Below, one piece after another: positions 52,251 through 60,973 of a stretch of DNA of 64,000 nucleotides. The stretch covers positions 12,995 to 76,994 of the forward strand of contig CAYWUJ010000009.1 of the NCBI GenBank assembly GCA_964461455.1, written 5' to 3'. The position numbers and the translations under genes were made by a program. The notes beneath the pieces are model-generated. The model saw nothing but the letters and a program-made list of their open reading frames with translations. It was not told the DNA's origin and did no database searches. Source of the stretch: UBA1413 sp964461455. Lineage in GTDB: Bacteria > Bacteroidota > Bacteroidia > Bacteroidales > Prolixibacteraceae. Position 1 is the stretch's first letter, and every line of letters starts with the position of its first letter.

Positions 52251-54081
52251 TTTCGGGTATTTTTACGGGGTTCATCAGGTTAGCCTTGAGCATTGACTCT
52301 TCAAGCCAGAGCCTTTGGCCGGAAATGGTGTCGTTGAGGTACTTTTCGATCACCAGGCTTGCAATGGGTGCCGCATAGGTGGCTCCCCAGATGCCGTTTT
52401 CGACATACACCGAGATGGCGATTTTCGGGTTTTCCTTCGGGGCAAAGGCCATAAAGACCGAATGGTCGGCACCATGAGGATTCTGGGCTGTTCCCGTTTT
52501 TCCGCAGGCTGCCACCTCAGGAATCGCGGAACGGCCACCGGTGCCCCCCGGCTGCATCACCATCTCCATTCCTTTGATCACCGGATCGAAATACCGCCTG
52601 CTGATACCGCTCTCGTGCCGGACCCGGAACTTATCAGGAATCTCCCGGCCTTCTATCTCCTTGACAATGTGGGGAATATAATAATGCCCACGGTTGGCCA
52701 GCATGGCACAGTAGTTGGCCAGCTGCAGGGGAGTGATGCCCAGTTCTCCCTGCCCTATCGACAGAGAAATGATGGGAAGGGCCCTCCAGCGTGATCCTTT
52801 GAAAACATAACGCTCATAATAGTCCGACGTGGGAACCATACCCCTGAGCTCGTTGGCCAGGTCAGACCCCAGGGTCCTCCCGAAGCCAAAATCCAGCATA
52901 TGCTCCCTCCATGCATCATAAGCCTTCCTGATGTCGTTGTATTTCGGATTCTCCAAAATCGCCCTGAAGGCATAGACATAATAGGCATTGCATGATTTGG
53001 CAATCGATTCCACGACCTCAAACGACTGGTTGTGGTGGCAAGCCACCCTGAAGCTGCCGGAACTGTAGCCGTGGGCACAGTAGAAATGGGTATCGGTGGT
53101 GATGGCACCCTCTTCAAGGGCTACCAGGGCCTGGGCCATCTTAAAGGTGGACCCCGGAGGATAGGAAGCCATCAGCGCCCTGCTGAAAAGTGGCTTTAAG
53201 GGATCGGCAGCCAGGCGTGAATAGTTATTCCCCCTTTCCCTGCCCACCAGAAGATTGGGATCATAGGAAGGGGCATTGACCAGGGCCAGCACTTCCCCGG
53301 TCGAGGGCTCTATGGCTACCACGCTCCCCTTTTTATTCTGCATCAGTAGTTCGGCATACTCCTGGAGCCGGGAATCGAGGGTAGTGGTCAGGTTATGGCC
53401 AATGCGGGCAATAGTGTCTATCTCCCCCTCGAGGTAACTCCCCTGTATGCGGTTGTGCACATCGACCATGAAATACTTCACACCCTTATCTCCCCTGAGC
53501 TCCTCCTCATAGGCGGCTTCTATACCGCTGATCCCGATATAATCACCCGACTGGTAATAGGAATTGGTATCGATCAGGGCCTGGGTCACCTCCCCGACAT
53601 ATCCCAGAGCATGGGCAGCCATTGGACGGGGATACTCCCTCAGGGTCCTGGACTGGATATAGAACCCTTTCATTTTGTAGAGCATCTCCTGGATCGAGGC
53701 ATACTTTTCATGGGAGATCTGCTTAACGATGACCGAAGGCTTGTATCTCGAATAAACAGCCGCCTTCTTCAGTTCGGTCCGGAAAAAATCAACGGGGACA
53801 TCGAGGATCGCGGCAAAGGCCACCGTATCAAATTTACCGGTCTCGCGGGGAATCACCAGCAAATCGTAAGCCGCCTTGTTATAGACCAGGAGTTCATGGT
53901 TGCGGTCGTATATCAGACCACGGGCCGGGTACTGCACTACCTTGCGCAGGGCATTGTTGTCGGCAAATCTCTTATAGGTCGAATCGGCTACCTGTATCTG
54001 AAACAGCCTGAGCGCGAAGATGATGCCCACAATTACAAATACTGTTGTAATTAATGTCTTACGACCCGAAAATGGTACCAC
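52234..54081 (-). CDS. mrdA: Penicillin-binding protein 2, rod-type transpeptidase
   Basis: PBP2 cross-links peptidoglycan in the elongasome. The 615-residue protein has an N-terminal membrane anchor, a pedestal domain (YPARGLIYDRN) and a transpeptidase domain with the active-site motifs STFK (311-314), SCN (363-365) and KTGTAQ. It overlaps rodA and is 14 bp after mreD. All catalytic motifs are intact, so it should bind beta-lactams. Confidence 0.96.
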   Translation of the reverse strand: MVPFSGRKTLITTVFVIVGIIFALRLFQIQVADSTYKRFADNNALRKVVQYPARGLIYDRNHELLVYNKAAYDLLVIPRETGKFDTVAFAAILDVPVDFFRTELKKAAVYSRYKPSVIVKQISHEKYASIQEMLYKMKGFYIQSRTLREYPRPMAAHALGYVGEVTQALIDTNSYYQSGDYIGISGIEAAYEEELRGDKGVKYFMVDVHNRIQGSYLEGEIDTIARIGHNLTTTLDSRLQEYAELLMQNKKGSVVAIEPSTGEVLALVNAPSYDPNLLVGRERGNNYSRLAADPLKPLFSRALMASYPPGSTFKMAQALVALEEGAITTDTHFYCAHGYSSGSFRVACHHNQSFEVVESIAKSCNAYYVYAFRAILENPKYNDIRKAYDAWREHMLDFGFGRTLGSDLANELRGMVPTSDYYERYVFKGSRWRALPIISLSIGQGELGITPLQLANYCAMLANRGHYYIPHIVKEIEGREIPDKFRVRHESGISRRYFDPVIKGMEMVMQPGGTGGRSAIPEVAACGKTGTAQNPHGADHSVFMAFAPKENPKIAISVYVENGIWGATYAAPIASLVIEKYLNDTISGQRLWLEESMLKANLMNPVKIPESGDEE

Positions 54082-54095
54082 AATTCTTCCTCCGT

Positions 54096-54596
54096 TTACT
54101 TTCTGAACATTATAAACTGGCTCAGTATGATGATCACCAGGGTAAATACTGAACTCGCAAAGCTTCTCATCACGGTTCTGAAGAAGTTCTCAAAACTGAA
54201 TATCTCTACAAAAAAGAGAAAAAAATGGTGGATGAGTACCAATATGGCAGAATAGGTAAGGAACCAGCCCCAACCCGTCTGGCGCAGTCCCGGGTAGTCT
54301 GACTGGTCCGACTCTTTCATGGTGATCAGCCCGATGACGGGTGATCGCATATACCCCATTAATACAGAAGCAGAGGCATGCAACCCCGGGGAGTTGGAGA
54401 ACCAGTCAATGGTCATTCCCAGGATAAAAGAGAGGATCAACACCAGATAACGGGGCGTTGACAGGGGCAACAGCAGAATAAAGAGGACATAGAGAAAGGG
54501 ATTAAGAAACCCTCCCAGATGGATCTGGTTAAAGATCAGCACCTGCAGGAGGACCACCACCACAAAAAGGAGCGGGTATTTAATCCATGTCCTCAT
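54096..54596 (-). CDS. mreD: Rod-shape protein MreD
   Basis: MreD is a small membrane protein linking MreC to PBP2 and RodA. The 166-residue product has about five hydrophobic segments and little else; the assignment comes from size and from its place between mreC and mrdA. Its start overlaps the mreC stop by 17 bases, so translation is coupled. Confidence 0.9.
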   Translation of the reverse strand: MRTWIKYPLLFVVVVLLQVLIFNQIHLGGFLNPFLYVLFILLLPLSTPRYLVLILSFILGMTIDWFSNSPGLHASASVLMGYMRSPVIGLITMKESDQSDYPGLRQTGWGWFLTYSAILVLIHHFFLFFVEIFSFENFFRTVMRSFASSVFTLVIIILSQFIMFRK

Positions 54597-55425
54597 CTCT
54601 GCTATTCATTTTGCTGATGGTTTCTATCTCGTTTTTATGGGTATTTTCGATCACCTCCACGTAGGTCAGCGCCTTGAAATCGACGGAAAGCTTCACCCTG
54701 ATGCTGTAGAAATTGTCTCCTCCTCCTTTTTCGAACGATTCCACGGTTCCCAGCAGGATGCCCTCGTGGAAAAAGGTGGAGTATCCGCTGGTGACGACGG
54801 TATCGCCCACAACCAGGTCAACGTGGAACGGGATTTCATTGAGCTGGGCGATGCGGTAATTTCCGCCATCCCAGGCCAGGGATCCGAAGTAGTTGTTCCT
54901 GGCCAGTTTGGCCGATACATTCCACCGGGTATTCAGCAGTGACAATCCTGTGGAGTAAGATGGCGACACATGGGTGATAATTCCGGCCACCCCGCCCACG
55001 GTGACTATCCCCATGTCGGGGCGTATCCCGTCGTTCAGGCCTTTGTCGAGGGTGAGAAAATTCTGCTGCCTGTTGATGGTATTGCTGATCACACGCGCCG
55101 CGATGTAATTGTATCTGACCTCTCCGCCAGGGCCCTCTGCCAGAAGCGAATCTGGTATTCCGGGGAGCACGGCGGCCACCTCCAGTTGTGTGCGCAAACG
55201 GGCATTCTCTTCGGCAAGTTCACGGTTTACGGCAGGCAACCTGAAAAAATCTCCTATCTTGCTGGAACTCTCATAAATCTTCCCTGTTATTTTCCCCGAG
55301 GTATTCAGGAATCTGGATTTCTGGTACCGGTTATAATTAAAGACGAAAATAAAGGAAATAATTTCCAGAAGCAGAAAGAGCAGCAGAAGATGATTTTGCA
55401 GAATGAACCTGAAGAGATTTCTCAT
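54580..55425 (-). CDS. mreC: Rod-shape protein MreC
   Basis: MreC spans the inner membrane and organises the elongasome in the periplasm. It has an N-terminal helix (LLLLFLLLEIISFIFVF), a coiled coil around EENARLRTQLE and a beta-rich domain with ARVISNTINRQQNFLTLDKG and GVAGIITHVSP. The 281-residue length is normal. It lies 16 bp after mreB and overlaps mreD. Confidence 0.95.
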   Translation of the reverse strand: MRNLFRFILQNHLLLLFLLLEIISFIFVFNYNRYQKSRFLNTSGKITGKIYESSSKIGDFFRLPAVNRELAEENARLRTQLEVAAVLPGIPDSLLAEGPGGEVRYNYIAARVISNTINRQQNFLTLDKGLNDGIRPDMGIVTVGGVAGIITHVSPSYSTGLSLLNTRWNVSAKLARNNYFGSLAWDGGNYRIAQLNEIPFHVDLVVGDTVVTSGYSTFFHEGILLGTVESFEKGGGDNFYSIRVKLSVDFKALTYVEVIENTHKNEIETISKMNSRDEDMD

Positions 55426-55441
55426 AATCCGCCATTGTCGC

Positions 55442-56464
55442 TTACCTGATCAGGAATGAGAATTTATCCACGTTTTTCAGGGCGATTCCGGTACCGCGGA
55501 CCACCGCTCTGAGGGGGTCGTCGGCGATATTAAAGGGAATTCCTATCTTGGCGCTCAGACGTTTGTCGAGGCCACGGAGCAGGGAGCCCCCGCCAGCCAG
55601 CCAAATGCCATTTTTCACGATATCGGCATAGAGTTCAGGGGGAGTCTGTTCCAGGGCGCTGAGGATGGCCGCATCGATTTTCGAAAGCGACTTCTCGAGG
55701 CAGTGGGCAATCTCCTTGTAGGAGACGGGCACTTCAATGGGAAGGGCGGTCATCTGGTTGGGCCCCTGTACCACAAAGTCCTTGGGAGGATTATCCAGCA
55801 CCGGCAGGGAAGAGCCCACCTGGATCTTGATCTCTTCGGCAGTTCGTTCACCCACCTTGATGTTATGCTGATGGCGCATATACTCCATGATGTCATTGGT
55901 CAGGTCATCACCGGCAATCCTGATGGACTTGTTGGTGACAATACCGCCCAGGGAAATAACGGCTATTTCGGTGGTTCCCCCGCCGATATCGATCACCATA
56001 TTCCCTTCGGGGGCTTCCACATCGAGGCCGATGCCTATGGCTGCCGCCAGAGGTTCGTAAATCATGTAGACCTCACGGCCCCCGGCATGCTCTGAAGAGT
56101 CACGGACAGCACGGATCTCCACCTCAGTACTGCCTGAGGGTATGCAAATCACCATCTTCAGGGCAGGAGAGAAGAACTTGGACTTGGGACTGATCATTTT
56201 GATCATACCCCTGATCATCTGTTCCGCAGCGTTAAAGTCAGCGATGACCCCGTCGCGCAGCGGCCTGATGGTTTTCAGGTTGGCATGGGTCTTCCCCTGC
56301 ATCTGCCGCGCCTTCTCTCCGATAGCCACCAACTTCTCGGTCTTGATGTCAATGGCTACTATCGAGGGCTCATCGACCACGATTTTATCATTGTGAATGA
56401 TGATGGTATTAGCAGTGCCTAAGTCTATCGCAATTTCCTGTGTGAGAAATGAAAATAATCCCAT
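55442..56464 (-). CDS. mreB: Actin-like rod-shape protein MreB
   Basis: MreB forms membrane-bound filaments that position wall synthesis. The 340-residue protein has the actin-fold nucleotide motifs IAIDLGTANTII near the N-terminus and VIDIGGGTTEIAVISLGG in the middle, with WLAGGGSLLRGLD at the end. It lies 38 bp after purH, the arrangement often seen in Bacteroidetes, and opens the mreBCD-mrdA-rodA run. Confidence 0.97.
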   Translation of the reverse strand: MGLFSFLTQEIAIDLGTANTIIIHNDKIVVDEPSIVAIDIKTEKLVAIGEKARQMQGKTHANLKTIRPLRDGVIADFNAAEQMIRGMIKMISPKSKFFSPALKMVICIPSGSTEVEIRAVRDSSEHAGGREVYMIYEPLAAAIGIGLDVEAPEGNMVIDIGGGTTEIAVISLGGIVTNKSIRIAGDDLTNDIMEYMRHQHNIKVGERTAEEIKIQVGSSLPVLDNPPKDFVVQGPNQMTALPIEVPVSYKEIAHCLEKSLSKIDAAILSALEQTPPELYADIVKNGIWLAGGGSLLRGLDKRLSAKIGIPFNIADDPLRAVVRGTGIALKNVDKFSFLIR

Positions 56465-56502
56465 TTTGTATTATCCTTTACTATTGGTTGATGTGAATGG
56501 TA

Positions 56503-58089
56503 TCAATGTCTGAAATGGCGGCGCCCCGTGAAGAGCATGGCAATTCCCGCCTCGTTGCAGGCGTCGGTCACCTCCTGGTCACGTATGCTCCCCCCGGGCT
56601 GGACAATAAAACGGATGCCGAATTCTGCTGCTGTTTCCACGCTGTCGCGGAAGGGAAAGTAGGCATCAGAAATGAGGACAGCCTCCTGGATGGCCACTCC
56701 CTCCTTCAGACGGAAGCGGGGAATGGTAAGCTGCCGCAGGCTGTCGAGACGATTGGGTTGCCCCATGCCGGCTCCTGTAAGCCAGAAGGCACCGTTGTTG
56801 TTTTCCGTCACCAGGGCTATGGCGTTGCTCTTCAAATGCTTGCAGGCCATCACCCCGAACCGGGCAAGGTTCATTTTGCGCTGGTCGAAAAGGGCTGTGG
56901 TGACACAGCTGAAATTGGTATCCCCTCCTTCGTCCTCATCCTGTACCAGCAAGCCACCGCTGACCGAACGGATCACTTTCTCTCCGGTAAGGGCAGGTTT
57001 CACGGGCATCACCAGGAGCCTGAGGTTTTTCTTGCGGGCGAAGATCTCCCTGGCTTCCGGGGTAAATTCCGGAGCTATGATGATCTCGGTAAACCTCTTT
57101 CCCAGCCACGAAGCTAAAGCTCCGTCAACCACGGAAGTAAAGCAGACGATGCCCCCGTATGCCGACACAGGATCTCCGGCCCATGCCAGTTCCAGGGCTT
57201 CCATAGAGGCAGGGGCCACGGCCAGGCCGCAGGGGTTGAGATGTTTCACCACTGACACGGCCACCATATCGCCGGGGAGATGGGCAGCATGAAGGGCGTC
57301 GGACGCCGATTTCCAGGCGGCATCGGCATCGAGAAGGTTATTATAGGAGAGTTCCTTGCCCTGCAAGACCTCAGCACCTGCCAGAGTCGCCCGTGAAGCT
57401 TCCGGAAACCTGAAAAAAGCAGCCTGCTGATGAGGGTTCTCCCCATAGCGGAGAGGCTGTCCGTCACAGAGGGTCAGCCTCAGCTCCTGGTCATCACCGG
57501 GAGAGAACCATGAAAATATGGCAGCGTCGTAACGCGAGGTGACGGCAAACGCCCTGGCGGCAAACCACCGGCGCTCCTCCAAGGTGGTCTCCCCGTTCTC
57601 TTTCTGAAGCAACTCAAGAAATGGGAGGTACTCCTTCACGGAAGGAATCACCACCACGTCGGCGTAATTCTTGGCGGCAGCCCTGATCAGGGAAATTCCG
57701 CCGATGTCGATCTTTTCGATCACGCCGGATGCCGGTGCCCCGGAGGCTACCGTGGCTTCAAAAGGATAAAGGTCCACCACCACCAGGTCAATCTCCGGAA
57801 TTTCATATGCCGAGAGCTGGCCCAGATCCTCTTCCTGGTCCCTGCGAGCCAGAATGCCTCCGAAAACTTTGGGATGCAGGGTCTTCACCCGCCCCCCCAG
57901 AATGGAAGGATAACCGGTAAGACCCTCCACAGGTTCCACGGGAACCCCCAGGGAAGCAATAAACTGCTGTGTTCCCCCGGTACTGAAAATCCTTACTCCC
58001 AGAGCATGCAGAGCCCTGATGATCTCATCAAGGTTCTCCTTATGGTAAACCGAAATCAACGCACTCCTGATCTTTTTCCTGTCAGCCAT
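56503..58089 (-). CDS. purH: Bifunctional AICAR transformylase/IMP cyclohydrolase
   Basis: PurH performs the last two steps of IMP synthesis. The N-terminal methylglyoxal-synthase-like cyclohydrolase domain (about 1-150) has FSTGGTQQF and VEGLTGYPSILGGRVKTLHP. The transformylase domain follows with RYGENPHQQAAFF, KHLNPCG and the C-terminal GGSIRDQEV. The 528-residue length is normal. An exact -7 box is about 20 bases upstream. It probably co-transcribes with the rod-shape genes below it. Confidence 0.97.
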   Translation of the reverse strand: MADRKKIRSALISVYHKENLDEIIRALHALGVRIFSTGGTQQFIASLGVPVEPVEGLTGYPSILGGRVKTLHPKVFGGILARRDQEEDLGQLSAYEIPEIDLVVVDLYPFEATVASGAPASGVIEKIDIGGISLIRAAAKNYADVVVIPSVKEYLPFLELLQKENGETTLEERRWFAARAFAVTSRYDAAIFSWFSPGDDQELRLTLCDGQPLRYGENPHQQAAFFRFPEASRATLAGAEVLQGKELSYNNLLDADAAWKSASDALHAAHLPGDMVAVSVVKHLNPCGLAVAPASMEALELAWAGDPVSAYGGIVCFTSVVDGALASWLGKRFTEIIIAPEFTPEAREIFARKKNLRLLVMPVKPALTGEKVIRSVSGGLLVQDEDEGGDTNFSCVTTALFDQRKMNLARFGVMACKHLKSNAIALVTENNNGAFWLTGAGMGQPNRLDSLRQLTIPRFRLKEGVAIQEAVLISDAYFPFRDSVETAAEFGIRFIVQPGGSIRDQEVTDACNEAGIAMLFTGRRHFRH

Positions 58090-58109
58090 TTCCCATTCCG
58101 ATTAGTCGG

Positions 58110-58117
58110 CAAAGATA
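58110..58117 (-). promoter_or_regulatory. Putative -7 box for the purH-mre operon
   Basis: Minus-strand TATCTTTG followed by C, an exact TAnnTTTG match about 21 bases before the purH start. The -33 position has no clear TTTG. Confidence 0.5.
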
Positions 58118-58323
58118 GCAAAAACACCTTAGCAATAAGGGATTTTCACCTTACCGATAGAATTATTAAACTCAATTTGAAATCTCCAATGCTGTAACAA
58201 TGCGTAAATTTAATCGACTTATTCCTTGTTCGCAGGTGACGCCCCCTGTCAGGTAAAAATTTTAACAAATTTTATAAAAGGGAGGGAACATCGCTTAACT
58301 TTTCGGGGTACTGAGAAGAAACG

Positions 58324-58643
58324 ATGCCGTTGCCACGATTAGTATATGAAAGTTACACATCGGAGTTTCACTCCTTAAGGGTGAATAAGCTGAGGACCCT
58401 GTTGTCCTTTCAGGGAATTACCATCGGAATTTCCGCCACTATTTCGGTTTTGATGGTAACCGGTTCCCTGGAGCATTACATCCGTAACAGTCTGAATCCC
58501 TGGGAAGCAACATGGTCTTGATTCAGAAGTGGCCGTGGACACCTCCTGAGGGAGAGACGGAGCACCCCTGATGGGAATACCTCAACAGACTGACCGTCAG
58601 CACATCGCACCTCGACCCGGTGGTGGCCATGAACGCCGTCTGA
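58324..58643 (+). pseudogene. Decayed 5' fragment of a MacB/FtsX-type ABC permease
   Basis: The first frame (from 58324) reads an N-terminal stretch with LRVNKLRTLLSFQGITIGI, typical of MacB-like permeases. Near 58495 the frame is lost: continuing from 58497 in the next frame gives SLGSNMVLIQKWPWTPPEGE, the expected continuation. That frame then meets a TGA at 58569-58571 where a Trp codon would be expected, runs on as WEYLNRLTVSTSHLDPVVAMN and stops at 58641. No membrane domain remains. So it carries a one-base deletion and a nonsense change and only about 105 codons of the original gene. Confidence 0.85.
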
Positions 58644-58656
58644 CCAGATCCCCCTT

Positions 58657-60015
58657 TCAGCTGATGCTGAAAAAAATCTTACTGATTGACAGATAGATGG
58701 TCAGTCCCAGGATGTCGTTCATGGTGGTGATAAAGGGTCCTGTGGCCAGGGCGGGGTCAATTTTGAGCCTGTTAAGGAGCAGGGGGATCACGGTACCAAA
58801 GACGGAGGCAAAAATGATGACCACGAAAAGGGAGAGGGAGACTGCCCAGGTGAGGTTCATGCTATCGCTGAAGAAGTAGTTATAGGCAAAAATCAGGGAG
58901 GCGAAAGCCAGGGCGATGATCAGGGCTACGGAAAACTCCTTGAAAAGTTTCCGCCCTGTCGACTCGAAATCGCGCACGCCACTGGCGATGCTCTGCACCA
59001 CGATAGAGCTGGACTGTACGCCCACGTTTCCCGCCATAGCGGCAATCAGGGGAATAAAAAAGGCCATGGCGGGAACCAACTGGAGGGCACTTTCATTGGC
59101 CCCGATTACCCGGGCCCCGAGAATTCCCCCGGTCAGCCCGATCAACAACCAGGGGAAACGGGCACGCGTCAGGGTCCACACCTTATCACCCGGAACGACA
59201 TCACCCACGATACCCGAAACCATCTGGTAATCCCTCTCCGCTTCCTCACGCATCACATCGATGACGTCATCAAAGGTGATCCTTCCTTTCAGACGGCCGA
59301 TCTCATCAACCACGGGAATGGCCACAAGGTCATACTTCTCCATCATCCTGGCCACCTCCTCCTGGGGAGTGTCGGTCTCCACGGCCTTGACTTCGGGATT
59401 GTAGAGATTGGAAATCCGGGTATTGGTATTGTTGAGTAACAGTTTTTTGAAGGAGAGAACTCCCTTCAGCTTATTGCTGTCGTCGACCACATAGACATAA
59501 TAGATATCATCGACATCTTCGGCCTGCCGGCTGATCTCCTTCAGGCAGGTGGCTACCGTCCAGTTTTCGTTGACCGTCACCAGTTCCTTGGCCATGATTC
59601 CCCCGGCCGTATCCTCGTCGTACTCGAGCAGGTCGACGATATCACCGGCGACCTCCATATCCTCAATCTCATTGAGCACCGAGTTCTTGACCTCCTCGTC
59701 GAGGCTGCCCAGAATGTCGGCAGCATCGTCGGAATCCATAAATTCGATGTACTGCCGGGCAATAACATCGGGCGGGAGGGCATTGACCAGCTTGTTCCGT
59801 TCATCGTCGGGAATCTCCACCAACACATCGGAAGCCAGATGGGGGTCGAGCAGCAGGTAAACAAACATGGCCTCATCAAGATTCAGCACTGCCAGGATTT
59901 CGGCAATATCGGCCGGGTGGAGGTCGTGTACCAGGGCCCTGATCTCCGTTTCATTCCCCGAATCGATCAGTTTTCTGATCTCATCCACATAATTCCTTGT
60001 CGCATCAAAACTCAT
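58657..60015 (-). CDS. mgtE: Magnesium transporter MgtE
   Basis: MgtE is a gated magnesium channel. The 452-residue protein has an N-terminal helical domain (HPADIAEIL), a CBS pair (DTAGGIMAKELVTV, then VARMMEKYDLVAIPVVDEIG) and a C-terminal channel of five helices (GNVGVQSSSIVVQSIA). A strong AAGGAGG stands six bases before the ATG. It overlaps the 3' end of rsmA by 11 bases, so the two are coupled. Confidence 0.96.
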   Translation of the reverse strand: MSFDATRNYVDEIRKLIDSGNETEIRALVHDLHPADIAEILAVLNLDEAMFVYLLLDPHLASDVLVEIPDDERNKLVNALPPDVIARQYIEFMDSDDAADILGSLDEEVKNSVLNEIEDMEVAGDIVDLLEYDEDTAGGIMAKELVTVNENWTVATCLKEISRQAEDVDDIYYVYVVDDSNKLKGVLSFKKLLLNNTNTRISNLYNPEVKAVETDTPQEEVARMMEKYDLVAIPVVDEIGRLKGRITFDDVIDVMREEAERDYQMVSGIVGDVVPGDKVWTLTRARFPWLLIGLTGGILGARVIGANESALQLVPAMAFFIPLIAAMAGNVGVQSSSIVVQSIASGVRDFESTGRKLFKEFSVALIIALAFASLIFAYNYFFSDSMNLTWAVSLSLFVVIIFASVFGTVIPLLLNRLKIDPALATGPFITTMNDILGLTIYLSISKIFFSIS

Positions 60016-60790
60016 GGGATCCTCCTTTCAGTTGTTCCAGTTGACGGGTTAATAATTCAAATTCCATGGGGGAGAGTTGTTCCGCCCTTCTCCCTGCGAA
60101 CTCCTCAGGCACCTTTATTCCCAGGGGTTTCAGGGCGTTCCCCAGCATTTTCCGGCGTTGGTTGAAGGCACTTTTCACCACGGTGAAAAAAAGTTTTTCA
60201 TCGCATGCCAGGGAGTGGCGCTCGTTGCGCCGGAGTCTGATGACCGCCGATTTCACCCTGGGTGGCGGTGAAAACACCTGCTCCCCTACCGTGAAAAGAT
60301 ATTCAATATCATAAAAAGCCTGAAGCAGAACGCTCATGATGCCGTAGGTTCTGTTCCCCGGGGGGGCGCTGATCCTTTCGGCCACCTCTTTCTGCACCAT
60401 CCCCACCACTTCACCGGCCAGGTCACGGTGTTCCAGGATCCTGAAAAAGATCTGGCTGGAAATGTTATAAGGGAAATTGCCAATCACGGAAAAGGGACCC
60501 GGGAATAATCCCTGCAGGGGAATTTTCAGGAAATCGCCTTCCACCACCCTGTCGGCGATTCCGGGGAAATGAGACCTCAGATAGATCACCGATTCGGTGT
60601 CGATTTCAACGACCCGCAAGTCGACTCCGGGTATTTCCAGCAGATAACGGGTGAGCACGCCCATTCCCGGGCCGATCTCCAGAATCCGGAGATGAGCTTC
60701 CTGCCGCAGGCTTCCCACGATTTTACGGGCAATATTCTGATCCTTCAGAAAATGTTGCCCCAGATTCTTTTTTGCCCGCACATACTGCAT
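60005..60790 (-). CDS. rsmA: 16S rRNA adenine dimethyltransferase KsgA
   Basis: RsmA dimethylates two adjacent adenosines near the 3' end of 16S rRNA. The SAM site ILEIGPGMGVLTRYLLE and the catalytic motif NFPYNIS are clear, with FSPPPRVKSAVI after them. The N-terminal KKNLGQHFLKD is the family opening. Length 261 residues is normal. It precedes and overlaps mgtE. Confidence 0.97.
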   Translation of the reverse strand: MQYVRAKKNLGQHFLKDQNIARKIVGSLRQEAHLRILEIGPGMGVLTRYLLEIPGVDLRVVEIDTESVIYLRSHFPGIADRVVEGDFLKIPLQGLFPGPFSVIGNFPYNISSQIFFRILEHRDLAGEVVGMVQKEVAERISAPPGNRTYGIMSVLLQAFYDIEYLFTVGEQVFSPPPRVKSAVIRLRRNERHSLACDEKLFFTVVKSAFNQRRKMLGNALKPLGIKVPEEFAGRRAEQLSPMEFELLTRQLEQLKGGSHEF

Positions 60791-60856
60791 CTCTCTTTTA
60801 CCCGTTTTGTTTACCCTGACAGATCATTTGACACCCGTCAAGTCAAAGGTTTTTAC

Positions 60857-60864
60857 TAATTTTG
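60857..60864 (+). promoter_or_regulatory. Putative -7 box for the flippase-like gene
   Basis: TAATTTTG followed by C, an exact TAnnTTTG match, with a TTTG (60827-60830) 26 bases upstream, longer than the usual spacing. The leader would be about 100 bases and would include the inverted repeat at 60904-60929. Confidence 0.4.
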
Positions 60865-60903
60865 CGTTTGTTTACCGGCATTTTCCCACCGGCAAGAGAA
60901 CGG

Positions 60904-60929
60904 GCGGTAAAATTAACAACTTTTACCGC
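60904..60929 (+). repeat. 9-bp inverted repeat in the leader
   Basis: GCGGTAAAA (60904-60912) and TTTTACCGC (60921-60929) are perfectly complementary around an 8-base loop. On the plus strand it is followed by GTTTTC, so it may be an attenuator-like hairpin or an operator. It is 45 bases before the TTG start. Confidence 0.5.
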
Positions 60930-60973
60930 GTTTTCAGGTTCGTTGATTTGGATATTTAACACAAAAGAAGAGT

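Noticed and set aside
60828..60841. TTGAC-ACCC-GTCAA inverted repeat
   Set aside because: Only 5-bp arms, and it overlaps the presumed promoter region of the flippase-like gene; too weak to name.
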